This document shows positions 42,314 to 49,693 of a DNA stretch of 49,693 nt, piece by piece. Made by a program: the position numbers and the translations under genes. The notes below the pieces were generated by a model that saw only the letters and a program-made list of their open reading frames with translations, was not told the origin of the DNA and ran no database searches. Source of the stretch: Granulicella sp. (GTDB lineage Bacteria; Acidobacteriota; Terriglobia; Terriglobales; Acidobacteriaceae); the NCBI GenBank assembly GCA_027335345.1, contig DAHWOF010000039.1:1-49693 (forward strand), in the 5' to 3' direction. Numbering within the stretch: the first letter of the stretch is position 1; each line of letters opens with the position of its first letter.

Positions 42314-43792
42314 TCACTCGTCCAGCTTTTTTACCACCAGATCATTGAGCAGCGCCGGATTGGCCTGGCCCTTGCTCAGACGCATCACCTGCCCGATGAA
42401 GAAGGCGGCTACCGTGCGCTTGCCGGCCTTGAACTGCGCCACCTGGGCCGGATTAGCGGCGATCACCTGTTCGATCATGGTCTGGATCGCCCCAGCGTCT
42501 GAGATCTGCTGCGGCTTGTCGCGCTCGTAGATGGAGATGAAGTCGCTACCCTCGCTAAAACACGCATCCAACAGTTGCTTGAGCTGCTTGCTGCTGATGG
42601 CGCCGGACTCGGCCAGATCAGCGGCGGCCACCAGACCATCCCGTGAGATGGGACTCTTGTCCAGTGTGATCTCGGCGGCGCGCAGGCGCATGGTGATCTC
42701 ACTGAGCAGAATGGCCGCCACCCTCCGGGGTGACTTCGCCGACTTTGCGGCGGACTCGAAGAGATCCCCCAACGACCGATCCGTAGTCAGGGTAGCCGCA
42801 TCCTGCGGAGTCAAACCGAACTCGGAGACCAGACGAGAACGCCGAGCCTCGGGCAGCTCCGGCATGGCGGACAGGATCTGTCGCCGCCACTCGGCTCCCA
42901 CCACCAGCGGCGGAAGATCAGGCTCTGGAAAGTAACGGTAGTCGTGGGCGTGCTCCTTGCTGCGCATGGAGTAAGTGCGCCCCTCGGCGTTGTTCCACAG
43001 GCGCGATTCCTGCACCACGCGGCCTCCCTCTTCCAGGATGCCGATCTGGCGCTCGATCTCATACTGCAGGGCGGCGCGAATGTAGCGGAAGGAGTTTACG
43101 TTCTTGACCTCGGCCTTGGCGCCGAACTTGTCCGCGCCTTTGAGCATCACACTGACGTTGGCGTCACAGCGCAGCGAGCCCTCTTCCATGTTGCAGTCCG
43201 AGACGCCGGTGTAGAGCAGGATCTCCTTGAGGCGCGTAAGGTAATCAAAGGCCTCGTCGGGGCTGCGAAGATCGGGTTCGGAGACGATCTCCACCAGCGG
43301 CGTGCCACAGCGGTTCAGATCAATATAGCTACGGGTGGAGGAGTCGGGAAATCCGTCGTGCAGGCTCTTGCCGGCGTCCTCTTCCATGTGCAAGCGCGTC
43401 ACGCCGATCGGCTTTGGATTGCCGTCGGCATCCGAAACGATGATCTCTCCGTGCTCGGCGATGGGTTTGTCAAACTGTGAGATCTGGTAGCCCTTGGGAA
43501 GGTCAGGGTAGAAATAGTTCTTCCGTGCAAAGACGCTGGTCTCACGAATCTGGCAACCAATGGCCTTGGCAGCCAGCACGGCGAATTCGACAGCCTGCCG
43601 GTTCAGCACGGGCAGGGCTCCAGGCAGGCCCAGGCAGACTGGACAGACGTGGGTGTTGGGCTCTCCCCCATACTCGTTTCGGCAGCCGCAGAAGGCCTTG
43701 GACCGGGTCAGGAGCTGGACGTGAACCTCGAGGCCGATCACGGGCTGGTACTTGGCAAGAACTTCCGGCGAAAGAGCAAAACCTGCGGACAT
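42314..43792 (-). CDS. gatB: Aspartyl/glutamyl-tRNA(Asn/Gln) amidotransferase subunit B
   Basis: A 492-residue subunit of the GatCAB complex, which converts Glu-tRNA(Gln) or Asp-tRNA(Asn) to the correct amide form. The N-terminal kinase-like domain starts YQPVIGLEVHVQL. A zinc site CGC...CPVC is seen in FCGCRNEYGG and HVCPVCLG. Further motifs are ARKNYFYPDLPKGYQISQ, RLHMEEDAGKS, DLNRCGTPLVEIVSEPD, EEGSLRCDANVSV and KNVNSFRYI. The C-terminal helical and YqeY-like tail binds tRNA and ends NPALLNDLVVKKLDE. gatA and gatC are not in this window. The ATG at 43790-43792 precedes the conserved core; ORFs reaching upstream to 43882 lack better ribosome-binding sites. Divergent from mfd across about 180 bases. 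Confidence 0.95.
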   Translation of the reverse strand: MSAGFALSPEVLAKYQPVIGLEVHVQLLTRSKAFCGCRNEYGGEPNTHVCPVCLGLPGALPVLNRQAVEFAVLAAKAIGCQIRETSVFARKNYFYPDLPKGYQISQFDKPIAEHGEIIVSDADGNPKPIGVTRLHMEEDAGKSLHDGFPDSSTRSYIDLNRCGTPLVEIVSEPDLRSPDEAFDYLTRLKEILLYTGVSDCNMEEGSLRCDANVSVMLKGADKFGAKAEVKNVNSFRYIRAALQYEIERQIGILEEGGRVVQESRLWNNAEGRTYSMRSKEHAHDYRYFPEPDLPPLVVGAEWRRQILSAMPELPEARRSRLVSEFGLTPQDAATLTTDRSLGDLFESAAKSAKSPRRVAAILLSEITMRLRAAEITLDKSPISRDGLVAAADLAESGAISSKQLKQLLDACFSEGSDFISIYERDKPQQISDAGAIQTMIEQVIAANPAQVAQFKAGKRTVAAFFIGQVMRLSKGQANPALLNDLVVKKLDE

Positions 43793-43969
43793 GAGGTTGA
43801 TTTTATCAATGGCCGAGAAGGGAGAGGCAGGCATACCAACTCTGGCCCGTGCGCCTTGCAGGCCGGCTTCCTCAAAGGCCAAGGCTCAGTCTCCGCCGCC
43901 ACAGCCAGCCCTTCCGGCTGCGGAATCTCGGCAAAACCGCCGGCTGCTGGTTGATAAACTGGAGCCTGC

Positions 43970-46900
43970 ATGATTCTTCCCTTCGTCCGCGAGCTGGTCG
44001 CGGATCTGGAACACTCCGAAGCCTTTGCGCGTGCGCGTCGGCATCTGGCTGGCGGTATGGGACGGAGACGTGTGTCTGGGCTGACCGCTGGCGCGCGAGC
44101 TTTGTACCTTCCCTATTTCGTGCGCGCCGCCCAGCCGCTCTCCGGCGAAGACGCGCCGGTGCTGGTACTGGTCTCGGACAACAAGGCTGCGGAGGCTCTT
44201 CATGCCGCAGTCCAGGTTGCCTGCGAGCTGACCGGCGCTCTGGAGAAGGAAGAGGTGCTGCGCCTGCCGGCGCACGACGTGCTCCCGTTTGAGAACCTTT
44301 CGCCGCACGGCGAGATCCAGGAGCAGCGCGCCGCCACATTATGGAAGCTGGCCAGCCGCCGTGCGGGGCACTCTCACTCCAGCCAGCCCGCTCGGCTGGT
44401 GATCGCTCCTATCGAAGCCGCCTGCATGCGGTTGTTTCCGCGCGAGTACTATGCCGCGCTCGCCCTGCGGCTGCGCCTGGGCGAGGAACATCTGCCGGAG
44501 ATGCTGCTGGAGCACTTGCAGTCGGTAGGTTACAACCGGGTGGAGGTGGTGGAGATGACCGGGCAGGTCTCGATCCGGGGAGGCATTCTCGATGTCTATG
44601 GGCCCGAGATGGAGCGGCCTGTCCGCATCCAGTTCCTGGGCGATGAGATCGAGTCGATGCGCCGGTTTGATCCTGACTCACAGCGCTCTAGCTCGACCGT
44701 GGATGAGATCCTACTCTTGCCACTCACCGAGACGCCGGCCACCGAGGCTCTGCTGGATGCGATCAACGCGCAACTGACGCGGAGCGCCGCAGCAGTTGGA
44801 AAGAGCGATGCGGGAAGTACGGGCGATGCACAGGAGCCCGCCGAGACCATCCCCAAGACGACTTCTCCCGCAACGCACACCGGCGCGACGCCTGGCCAGG
44901 CGACCGTCTTCCCGGGTTGGGAGTTCTACGCCCCCGTTGCCGGGGCCCATTCTTCGCTGCTGGAGTTGCTCGGCCCCAAAACCCGCGTGCTGGTGGAAGA
45001 GCCGGCGATGGTGGCCAACCAGGGAGAACGATGGTGGAACAAGGTGGAGCAGCGCCACGACCGCTCCGGAGTCGGCGCGCTGGTGCGGCCATCGGATCTG
45101 TATCTGTCTCCATGGGAGTTGCAGGACGCCGTCCGCCGCTACGCCGGCTTGGATCTGGATCAACTGGGCGCGGTGGACGTACTGGACGGCGACCGCAGCG
45201 ACGCCGCGGAGATCGAGTTCGCCACTCGGCCGACGATGCGTTTTCACGGTTCGATTCCGGCGCTGATCGACCATTTGAAGCTGCTGATGGAGAGTGAAGC
45301 GCGAGTGCTGATCGCTGCACCCAACCAGGGCGAGGTAGAGCGGCTGGCCGGGCTGATGCAGGAGTACGGCGTACCCTACCGCATCGGCTCGCGCGTCGAG
45401 TCACGTGGCGGAACAGGCGCCAATCTTTATTCGGAGTCCAGCCACCTCGCCGGCGATCTCCGTACGCCCGTCATCGTACGCCTGGCCATCTCCAATGGCG
45501 TGCAGGTGCTGGATCTGGACCGGCGCACGGCCCGGCAGGTGGTCATCCTTGGCGCCAACGACATCAACGACGAAGCCGACGTCATGGCCCGGCCAGAGCG
45601 GCGGCGCTCGAAGACCTCGGCGTTCGTCTCCGACTTCCGCGATCTCTCCGTGGGCGATTTTGTCGTGCACGTGGAGCATGGCATCGCCCGCTACGACGGA
45701 CTGCGCACTCTGGAGCAACCCGACGGCTCCGAGCTCGATCTGATGATCCTCACCTTCGCCGAAGATGCGAAGCTCTACGTTCCCCTCACCCGGCTGGATC
45801 TGATCCAGAAGTATCGCTCCACCGAAACCGGCCCCGCGCCGCAGTTGAACCGGCTGGGATCACCCGCATGGAGCAAGACCAAGGCGCGGGTGAAAAAAGC
45901 CATGCAGGACATGGCCGAGGAGTTGCTCAAGCTCTACGCGCAACGCAAGGCTGCGGCCGGGACGGCCTTTTCGCCGGACAACAACCTGCAGCGCGAGTTC
46001 GAAGACGCCTTCGACTTCAACGAGACAGACGATCAGCTCACCGCCATTGCGGACATCAAACAGGATATGGAATCGGTCCAGCCGATGGATCGCCTGCTGT
46101 GCGGCGATGTGGGCTACGGCAAAACCGAGGTGGCCATGCGCGCCGCCTTCAAGGCGGTCCAGGACGGCAAGCAAGTGGCCGTGCTGACGCCCACCACCGT
46201 GCTCTGCTTCCAGCACTTCGAGAGCTTCAAGCGGCGCTTCAGCAAGTTCCCGGTAGTGGTGGAGATGCTCTCTCGTTTTCGCACCGCCAAGGAGAAAAAG
46301 GAGATTCTGGAACGCACCGAGCAGGGCAAGGTGGACATTCTGATCGGAACCCATGCGCTACTCTCCAGGGAGCTCCGCTTTCAGGACCTCGGCCTGCTCA
46401 TTGTGGACGAAGAGCAGCGCTTCGGCGTGCGGCACAAGGAGCGCCTGAAACAGATGCGCGCGGCCATCGATGTGCTCAGCATGAGCGCCACGCCCATCCC
46501 ACGCACACTGCACATGTCTCTGGTGGGGCTGCGCGACATGAGCATCATCGAAACCCCTCCCAAGGACCGCATGGCGATCCAGACCATTGTGGCGAAGTTC
46601 GATGAAAAGCTGATTCGCACGGCGATCGAGGTTGAGCTGGAGCGCAGCGGACAGGTCTACTTTGTGCACAACCGAGTGGAGACGATCTACGAAATCGCCG
46701 CCAGGATCCGCGAGCTGGTTCCCCAGGCTCGGGTCGTGGTGGGGCACGGCCAGATGCCCGAAGCCGACCTCGAACGCACCATGCTGGCCTTCATGGACGG
46801 CGAGTACGACGTGCTCTGCGCTACCTCGATCATCGAGAATGGTCTGGACATACCCCGCGCCAATACCATCATCATCAACCGCGCAGACCGGCATGGGCTG

Positions 46901-47980
46901 AGCGAACTTTACCAGTTGCGCGGCCGCGTGGGCCGCTCCAACCGTCGGGCGTATGCGTATCTGCTCATTCCGCCCGAGCAGCAGTTGACGGAGATTGCGC
47001 GGCGCAGGCTGGCGGCGCTCAAAGAGTTCTCGGACCTGGGCGCCGGCTTCAAGATCGCAGCCCTGGACCTGGAGCTGCGCGGCGCAGGCAACATGCTGGG
47101 CGGTGAGCAGTCCGGCCACATCGAGGCCATTGGCTTTGAGATGTACACCACCATGCTGGAGGAGGCAGTCAGCCGGCTGAAGGGCGAGCCGCGCCAGGAG
47201 CGTCCTGCCGTAACGGTCAACCTGGGTATCTCGCTGCGGATCGACGACGAGTATATCCCCGAAGAGGGACAGAGGCTGAGGATGTACAAGCGCATAGCCT
47301 CCGCAGAGTCGACCGCCGGCCTCGCCGAGGTGCGCGCGGAGTTGGAGGATCGCTACGGCAAGCCGCCTGAGGGCGTCCTGCACCTGTTGCGGGCCGCTGA
47401 GATCCGGTTGATCGCCGAAGCGCTGGGCATCACCCAGATCGAACGCAAGCGAACCGCCATGGAAGAGGCAAAGCCAGCAGCTCCAGCCCGTTCGCCAGCC
47501 CCGCCCGCAGGACTCCCGGCGCAGTGGCCAAGACTGGGCAGCCAAAGGCCAGAGCTGGGCGGATGGGCCGTTGCCTCAACGCCGCTGCCCGGACGGCATG
47601 GCCAAGCCCCCCAGGTTCCAAGTCTTCAGTACTCCAACCGTGCGGCGGTTAACCGTCCCGTAACCAACGCCTCCATGGCGCTGCGCCAGACCACGCCAAC
47701 TCGCTCCTCCGGCGCCGCGCAGGCCGGCTTGCTCCGGCCGATGCGGGAGATGCTCTACATCACCTTCAGTGACAAGTTGCACGCTACTCCGCAACCAGAC
47801 GGGGTGGGAATCAACGTGGGCATGCTGATGAAGCTAGTGGCGCGCCAGGCAAAGCAGGGAGCCCGGCTTACTCCGCAAGGCACTCTGCGCTGGCCACTAT
47901 CAGGCGCCCAGGCTGAAGTGGTTCTGGCCGAGACGCTCGATCTACTGGAGAGGCTACAACCCCAGCCGGGACCGCAGTGA
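43970..47980 (+). CDS. mfd: Transcription-repair coupling factor Mfd
   Basis: A 1336-residue ATPase that removes stalled RNA polymerase from damaged DNA and recruits UvrA. The N-terminal UvrB-homology part includes [19 protein letters not shown] and [34 protein letters not shown]. The RNA-polymerase-interaction domain shows [18 protein letters not shown] (about 562-579). The RecG-like motor has Walker [13 protein letters not shown] (about 711-722), DEEQRFG and [12 protein letters not shown]. The C-terminal D7 domain follows. The protein is longer than E. coli Mfd (1148) because of a Ser/Thr/Pro/Ala-rich linker near 265-315 and a Pro-rich insertion of about 90 residues at 1165-1256 that splits D7. 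GGAG lies five bases before the ATG. Confidence 0.97.
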   Translation: MILPFVRELVADLEHSEAFARARRHLAGGMGRRRVSGLTAGARALYLPYFVRAAQPLSGEDAPVLVLVSDNKAAEALHAAVQVACELTGALEKEEVLRLPAHDVLPFENLSPHGEIQEQRAATLWKLASRRAGHSHSSQPARLVIAPIEAACMRLFPREYYAALALRLRLGEEHLPEMLLEHLQSVGYNRVEVVEMTGQVSIRGGILDVYGPEMERPVRIQFLGDEIESMRRFDPDSQRSSSTVDEILLLPLTETPATEALLDAINAQLTRSAAAVGKSDAGSTGDAQEPAETIPKTTSPATHTGATPGQATVFPGWEFYAPVAGAHSSLLELLGPKTRVLVEEPAMVANQGERWWNKVEQRHDRSGVGALVRPSDLYLSPWELQDAVRRYAGLDLDQLGAVDVLDGDRSDAAEIEFATRPTMRFHGSIPALIDHLKLLMESEARVLIAAPNQGEVERLAGLMQEYGVPYRIGSRVESRGGTGANLYSESSHLAGDLRTPVIVRLAISNGVQVLDLDRRTARQVVILGANDINDEADVMARPERRRSKTSAFVSDFRDLSVGDFVVHVEHGIARYDGLRTLEQPDGSELDLMILTFAEDAKLYVPLTRLDLIQKYRSTETGPAPQLNRLGSPAWSKTKARVKKAMQDMAEELLKLYAQRKAAAGTAFSPDNNLQREFEDAFDFNETDDQLTAIADIKQDMESVQPMDRLLCGDVGYGKTEVAMRAAFKAVQDGKQVAVLTPTTVLCFQHFESFKRRFSKFPVVVEMLSRFRTAKEKKEILERTEQGKVDILIGTHALLSRELRFQDLGLLIVDEEQRFGVRHKERLKQMRAAIDVLSMSATPIPRTLHMSLVGLRDMSIIETPPKDRMAIQTIVAKFDEKLIRTAIEVELERSGQVYFVHNRVETIYEIAARIRELVPQARVVVGHGQMPEADLERTMLAFMDGEYDVLCATSIIENGLDIPRANTIIINRADRHGLSELYQLRGRVGRSNRRAYAYLLIPPEQQLTEIARRRLAALKEFSDLGAGFKIAALDLELRGAGNMLGGEQSGHIEAIGFEMYTTMLEEAVSRLKGEPRQERPAVTVNLGISLRIDDEYIPEEGQRLRMYKRIASAESTAGLAEVRAELEDRYGKPPEGVLHLLRAAEIRLIAEALGITQIERKRTAMEEAKPAAPARSPAPPAGLPAQWPRLGSQRPELGGWAVASTPLPGRHGQAPQVPSLQYSNRAAVNRPVTNASMALRQTTPTRSSGAAQAGLLRPMREMLYITFSDKLHATPQPDGVGINVGMLMKLVARQAKQGARLTPQGTLRWPLSGAQAEVVLAETLDLLERLQPQPGPQ

Positions 47981-47998
47981 CTTGAGGGGACGCCCCAA

Positions 47999-48023
47999 CC
48001 CTGGCAAAGCGGCCAGGGATTTG
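47999..48023 (+). terminator. Terminator candidate after mfd
   Basis: CCCTGGC-AAAGCG-GCCAGGG is a perfect 7-bp stem with a 6-base loop, followed by ATTTG. A smaller hairpin GGGG-ACG-CCCC (47986-47996) precedes it. It lies 18 bases past the mfd stop codon. Confidence 0.55.
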
Positions 48024-48178
48024 CCCCACGGAGAGATCCCGCAGCTTGTACAAAGGCACAGCGGGTGCGGATCTTCCCTTCCGTGTTGCCTCCAGGGAGG
48101 ATGGAGCCGAGGATGCAATCCACAAAGACCGCACCGAGCGCTTGCGCCCCAGGGGGCCGGTGACGGACAATCCAGCTT

Positions 48179-48592
48179 ATGCCTCTGGATCAAAGCCTCA
48201 AGTCCGCTATCACCACCCAGGCCGCACCCGCGGCCATCGGCCCTTACTCTCAATCCGTCCGCACCGGCGCCTTCTTGTACACTTCCGGCCAGGTCGGGCT
48301 GGATCCGGCCACCGGCCAACTGGTTCCGGGTGGAATCGAAGCCCAGACCGCGCGTGTCCTGGAAAACGTCCAAGCGCTCCTCCGCGCCGCTAGCCTGGAC
48401 CTCGCTCATGTGGTTAAAACGACGGTTTACCTCAAGGATCTGGCCGATTTCGCCGCCATGAACGCGGTCTACGCCACGTATCTGGCTCCCGCGGGCATGG
48501 TCGCCCCGGCCCGCACCACCGTGCAAGTGGCTGCCCTTCCCAAGGACGCCCTCGTGGAGATCGACTGCATCGCCGTTATCCCTTCAGCCTGA
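48179..48592 (+). CDS. ridA: RidA family reactive enamine/imine deaminase
   Basis: A 137-residue cytoplasmic protein of the RidA/YjgF family. It hydrolyses reactive 2-aminoacrylate-type enamines released by PLP enzymes and so protects them from damage. The family core is complete: AIGPYSQSVRTGAFLYTSGQVGLDP, then VLENVQALLRAASLDLAHVVKTTVYLKDLADFAAMN, and PARTTVQVAALPKDALVEIDCIAV. Arg112 in PART matches the substrate-carboxylate-binding Arg105 of E. coli RidA, so activity is probable. The ribosome-binding site is weak. msrB follows 84 bases downstream on the same strand; the two may share a transcript. Confidence 0.92.
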   Translation: MPLDQSLKSAITTQAAPAAIGPYSQSVRTGAFLYTSGQVGLDPATGQLVPGGIEAQTARVLENVQALLRAASLDLAHVVKTTVYLKDLADFAAMNAVYATYLAPAGMVAPARTTVQVAALPKDALVEIDCIAVIPSA

Positions 48593-48676
48593 ATCCCGGC
48601 TCCGGCGCTCCCCCAGGGGAAGCACCCCTCTGCACCGGACGGCCTGCGTTTCGAATCAAACTCTTCAGGAGACAAA

Positions 48677-49090
48677 ATGCCTGCCAGAGTGCAAAAGACC
48701 GACGCCGAGTGGCGCGAGCAGCTCACGCCCGAACAGTACCGTATCCTGCGCCAGAAGGGGACCGAACATCCCTTTCGCGGAGCTCTGCTGCACAACCACG
48801 CCGACGGCCTCTACCATTGCGCCGCCTGCGGCGCGCCCCTGTTCCACTCCCAGACCAAGTTCGATTCCGGCTCCGGCTGGCCCAGCTTCTTCCAACCAGT
48901 AACGGACGACGCCGTAGAGTTGGAGGAAGATCTCTCCCACGGCATGCGGCGCGTGGAGGTCACCTGCGCGGGCTGCGGAGGCCACCTCGGCCACGTCTTC
49001 CCGGACGGGCCCAGACCCACCGGCCAACGCTTTTGCATCAACTCAGGATCGCTGACCTTTCAGGAGCGTTCCGTCGACCCGGCAGAGTAA
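48677..49090 (+). CDS. msrB: Peptide-methionine (R)-S-oxide reductase
   Basis: A 137-residue enzyme that repairs the R form of methionine sulfoxide in proteins using thioredoxin. The zinc site is formed by Cys48/Cys51 (CAAC) and Cys97/Cys100 (CAGC). The catalytic Cys120 is in RFCINSGSL. Other family motifs are [10 protein letters not shown] and [11 protein letters not shown]. There is no signal peptide, so it acts in the cytoplasm. AGGAG lies five bases before the ATG. The gene ends 24 bases before a strong stem-loop that separates it from the convergent rpmB gene. Confidence 0.95.
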   Translation: MPARVQKTDAEWREQLTPEQYRILRQKGTEHPFRGALLHNHADGLYHCAACGAPLFHSQTKFDSGSGWPSFFQPVTDDAVELEEDLSHGMRRVEVTCAGCGGHLGHVFPDGPRPTGQRFCINSGSLTFQERSVDPAE

Positions 49091-49114
49091 GCCGGCAGGA
49101 AACTTAAACACCGG

Positions 49115-49138
49115 AAGCCCCGGAGATGGCCGGGGCTT
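49115..49138. terminator. Bidirectional terminator between msrB and rpmB
   Basis: AAGCCCCGG pairs perfectly with CCGGGGCTT around the 6-base loop AGATGG, a 9-bp GC-rich stem between two convergent genes. The plus strand continues TGGTT, a weak U-run. Confidence 0.75.
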
Positions 49139-49169
49139 TGGTTGCAAGCCAGCTTTCGCGCCGAATGAG

Positions 49170-49361
49170 TTAACCCTTGACGACCTTGCCTGCCTTGATG
49201 CAGCGGGTGCAGACCGTCACGCGCTTGGAGCCGCCGACCGGCGAAGCAGCCTTCACCGATTGCAGATTCGGGTTCCAGCGCCGCCGGGTTACGTTGTGCG
49301 CGTGCGAGATGTTGTTGCCAAACTGCGGGCCCTTGCCGCAATACTCACATACCTGTGCCAT
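49170..49361 (-). CDS. rpmB: 50S ribosomal protein L28
   Basis: A 63-residue ribosomal protein. The order [34 protein letters not shown], then [17 protein letters not shown], is the L28 signature. Paired cysteines (CEYC and CTRC) form the zinc ribbon of the C+ form, which cells with several L28 copies may use under zinc-replete conditions. The ATG at 49359-49361 has GGGAG seven bases upstream; a reading from 49379 adds six residues with no support. It stands alone, convergent with msrB and downstream of tRNA-Val on the same strand. Confidence 0.95.
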   Translation of the reverse strand: MAQVCEYCGKGPQFGNNISHAHNVTRRRWNPNLQSVKAASPVGGSKRVTVCTRCIKAGKVVKG

Positions 49362-49585
49362 CACATCACTCCCAACCATCGGAACTTGAACCGCACCTGG
49401 CAGAGAACAACACCTGCCTGGAGAGCGCTGCTACCCTTGAACCCCAGCAGCCCTGAAGACGTTGGTGAAAGGGTAACTCTGCTCCAGCTTCCATCCTTGC
49501 CCGCCGGTCTGGCCCACCGTTCTGGCCCGGGCCCAATCCGGTTCTCCGTCCGGCCGCGACCTCGCCAAAAGGACCACGGAGAGGA

Positions 49586-49662
49586 TGGTAGGCACGAGCG
49601 GATTCGAACCGCTGACCTCTACCGTGTCAAGGTAGCGCTCTAACCAACTGAGCTACGCGCCT
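49586..49662 (-). tRNA. tRNA-Val (anticodon GAC)
   Basis: The minus strand folds as a full cloverleaf of 77 bases including an encoded CCA. The acceptor strands are AGGCGCG and CGTGCCT (one G-U pair), the D arm contains AGCTCAGTTGGTTAGAGC, and the anticodon stem CTACC/GGTAG encloses the loop TTGACAC with GAC at positions 34-36. The T arm contains GGTTCGAATCC. The discriminator base is A. It reads GUC and GUU valine codons. Confidence 0.97.
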
Positions 49663-49693
49663 CTGGTGCGTCTATTCAGTTTACCCGGCTCCG

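Noticed and set aside
1-49693. CRISPR arrays, rRNA genes, transposases, prophage or toxin-antitoxin genes.
   Set aside because: No regularly spaced repeats, transposase or integrase motifs, or rRNA sequence were seen on reading both strands.

Overview
The window reads as ordinary, gene-dense chromosome from a Gram-negative bacterium, most likely an Acidobacteriota member of the Terriglobia type. This is an inference. It rests on the large TonB-dependent receptor with an N-terminal carboxypeptidase-regulatory-like domain and Oar-like barrel, the Ig-like modules on a secreted glycosidase, an LptD outer-membrane protein, and high G+C housekeeping genes. I see no phage, IS element, integron or CRISPR array.

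Left part (1-6.9 kb): a truncated GNAT acetyltransferase, a secreted C45-type Ntn hydrolase, a dynamin-like GTPase translationally coupled to a small upstream ORF, a STAS-domain protein with a palindromic Shine-Dalgarno region, and an Ada-type methyltransferase/regulator.

Centre-left (7-22 kb): a mannoside-degradation locus, all on the minus strand. In transcription order it holds a LacI-family regulator, a TonB-dependent receptor, a GH38 alpha-mannosidase coupled to a GH92 alpha-mannosidase (stop and start codons abut), a beta-barrel outer-membrane protein and a GH76 lipoprotein endo-mannanase. A LacI-type operator (GGAAACGTTACC) lies just downstream of a good promoter for the receptor gene. 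The proposed logic is import of mannose-rich glycan fragments by the receptor, cleavage of alpha-mannosides by GH38, GH92 and GH76, and repression by the LacI protein until a sugar signal appears. Parts of this locus are visibly lower in G+C than the flanks (31/60 at 7441-7500 against 40/60 at 26401-26460).

Centre (22.4-35.4 kb): an AsmA-like protein, small membrane protein and LOG-family protein run, divergent from an ABC-F ATPase. Then come lipoyl synthase, a serA - peptidyl-prolyl isomerase - lipoprotein cytochrome c - membrane protein run, a DsbA-like thiol oxidoreductase and a two-CBS protein.

Right part (35.5-49.7 kb): LptD, an RDD-family membrane protein, a DUF5715/M15-like secreted protein, GatB, Mfd, RidA, MsrB, ribosomal protein L28 and tRNA-Val(GAC). 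The DsbA-like protein and LptD, which keeps the C-terminal Cys-Cys pair, together suggest periplasmic oxidative folding of the LPS translocon. Several intergenic regions carry repeats or palindromes that known features do not explain: upstream of lipA, upstream of serA, between lptD and the RDD gene, and after the RDD gene.
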